Source of the DNA: an uncultured Subdoligranulum sp. | GTDB lineage: Bacteria; Bacillota; Clostridia; Christensenellales; CAG-314 | DNA: 5,529 nucleotides | NCBI GenBank assembly: GCA_900551395.1 | Contig: URVX01000085.1 | Coordinates: 1 to 5,529 of the forward strand | Reading direction: 5' to 3' | Part shown: in pieces, positions 5,266 through 5,529 of the stretch | Position numbering within the stretch: the stretch's first letter is position 1 | Layout: every line of letters begins with the position of its first letter | The notes under the pieces: generated by a model | The model's input: only the letters and a program-made list of their open reading frames with translations | The model's database searches: none | What the model was told of the DNA's origin: nothing | Program-made: the position numbers and the translations under genes

Positions 5266-5529
5266 TCAATTTCGGAAAAGAAAGCTTTTCGCCATTTCCG
5301 AAGCCTCCTCCAATGATTTGGGGCGGCGCTCCGGCGCGCGGCAAAACGCGCCTCCGCCGCCCATAACGGTGGGCGAGTCGGGGAAATTTTGCCTCCTGAC
5401 GTACTCCGCAACGATTTTAGCCGTCAAAAGGCTGTCGTCCAGAATTCGCCCGAGAAGAAGAGACTGCTTTTCCCAATCCTGCCCATCGTGATTTTCCAGC
5501 AAGGGACCGATCTTCAAGTCGGGGTCGTC
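5266..5529 (-). CDS. C-terminal part of a phage head gene, possibly scaffold (start outside window)
   Basis: Eighty-seven residues are visible, open to the right edge, ending in TGA 32 bases before the capsid start. Because the frame continues upstream of the TTG at 5517, that codon is not taken as the start. Residues about 14-43 form a helical stretch (WEKQSLLLGRILDDSLLTAK). A flexible link with four glycines (VMGGGGAF) comes next, followed by Arg/Pro-rich sequence and a short C-terminal helix, SLEEASEMAKSFLFRN. A gene immediately upstream of a capsid gene with a helix-linker-helix end is often the assembly scaffold, as in T7 gene 9. That role is inferred from position; a portal C-terminus or another head protein is possible. 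Confidence 0.6.
   Translation of the reverse strand, partial: DDPDLKIGPLLENHDGQDWEKQSLLLGRILDDSLLTAKIVAEYVRRQNFPDSPTVMGGGGAFCRAPERRPKSLEEASEMAKSFLFRN

Noticed and set aside
4025..5491. A 488-codon open frame on the plus strand, opposite the capsid gene
   Set aside because: It lies entirely antisense to clear phage genes, has low-complexity His/Arg/Val-rich sequence and no recognisable family. It is open because the capsid codons rarely give stops on the other strand.

Overview
The window is a block of virion structural genes from a tailed, probably short-tailed (podovirus-like) phage or prophage. All seven genes lie on the minus strand, so the gene order runs from high to low coordinates. 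Nearly every start is preceded by a strong AAGGAGG-type ribosome binding site. Together with the mixed codon use (ATA, AGA and AAA alongside many GCG, GCC and CGC codons), this suggests a Bacillota (clostridia-like) host, although no host gene is present to confirm it. There is no integrase, lysis or replication gene, no tRNA and no CRISPR array.

Reading in the direction of transcription, the genes are: (1) the C-terminal end of a gene entering from the right edge (5266-5529), in the place a scaffold gene would occupy; (2) the HK97-fold major capsid protein (4064-5233), interrupted in frame by one TAG at codon 119; (3) a short intergenic stretch (3960-4063) with a GC-rich hairpin and a duplicated ribosome binding site; (4) a 99-residue small phage protein (3660-3959); (5) a 192-residue head-tail adaptor-like protein (3057-3635); (6) a 491-residue beta-rich tail hub or nozzle protein (1582-3057), overlapping the adaptor by TGATG; (7) a 369-residue beta-rich protein of unknown function with a coiled-coil N-terminus (469-1578); (8) a charged, helical coiled-coil protein (1-457) that runs off the left edge.

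Together these genes would build the capsid shell, the connector under the portal and the short tail. Adaptor followed directly by nozzle, with no tape-measure or tail-tube gene between or just after them, is what points to a short tail.

The most notable observation is the amber codon inside the capsid gene. The reading frame continues cleanly on both sides, the family sequence carries straight through it, and none of the six visible gene ends uses TAG (five TGA, one TAA). This fits sparse TAG recoding or suppression. With only one TAG in about 1,780 codons, a nonsense mutation or a sequencing error remains possible. The gene at the left edge and the three-part 369-residue protein are the parts whose biology I cannot name.
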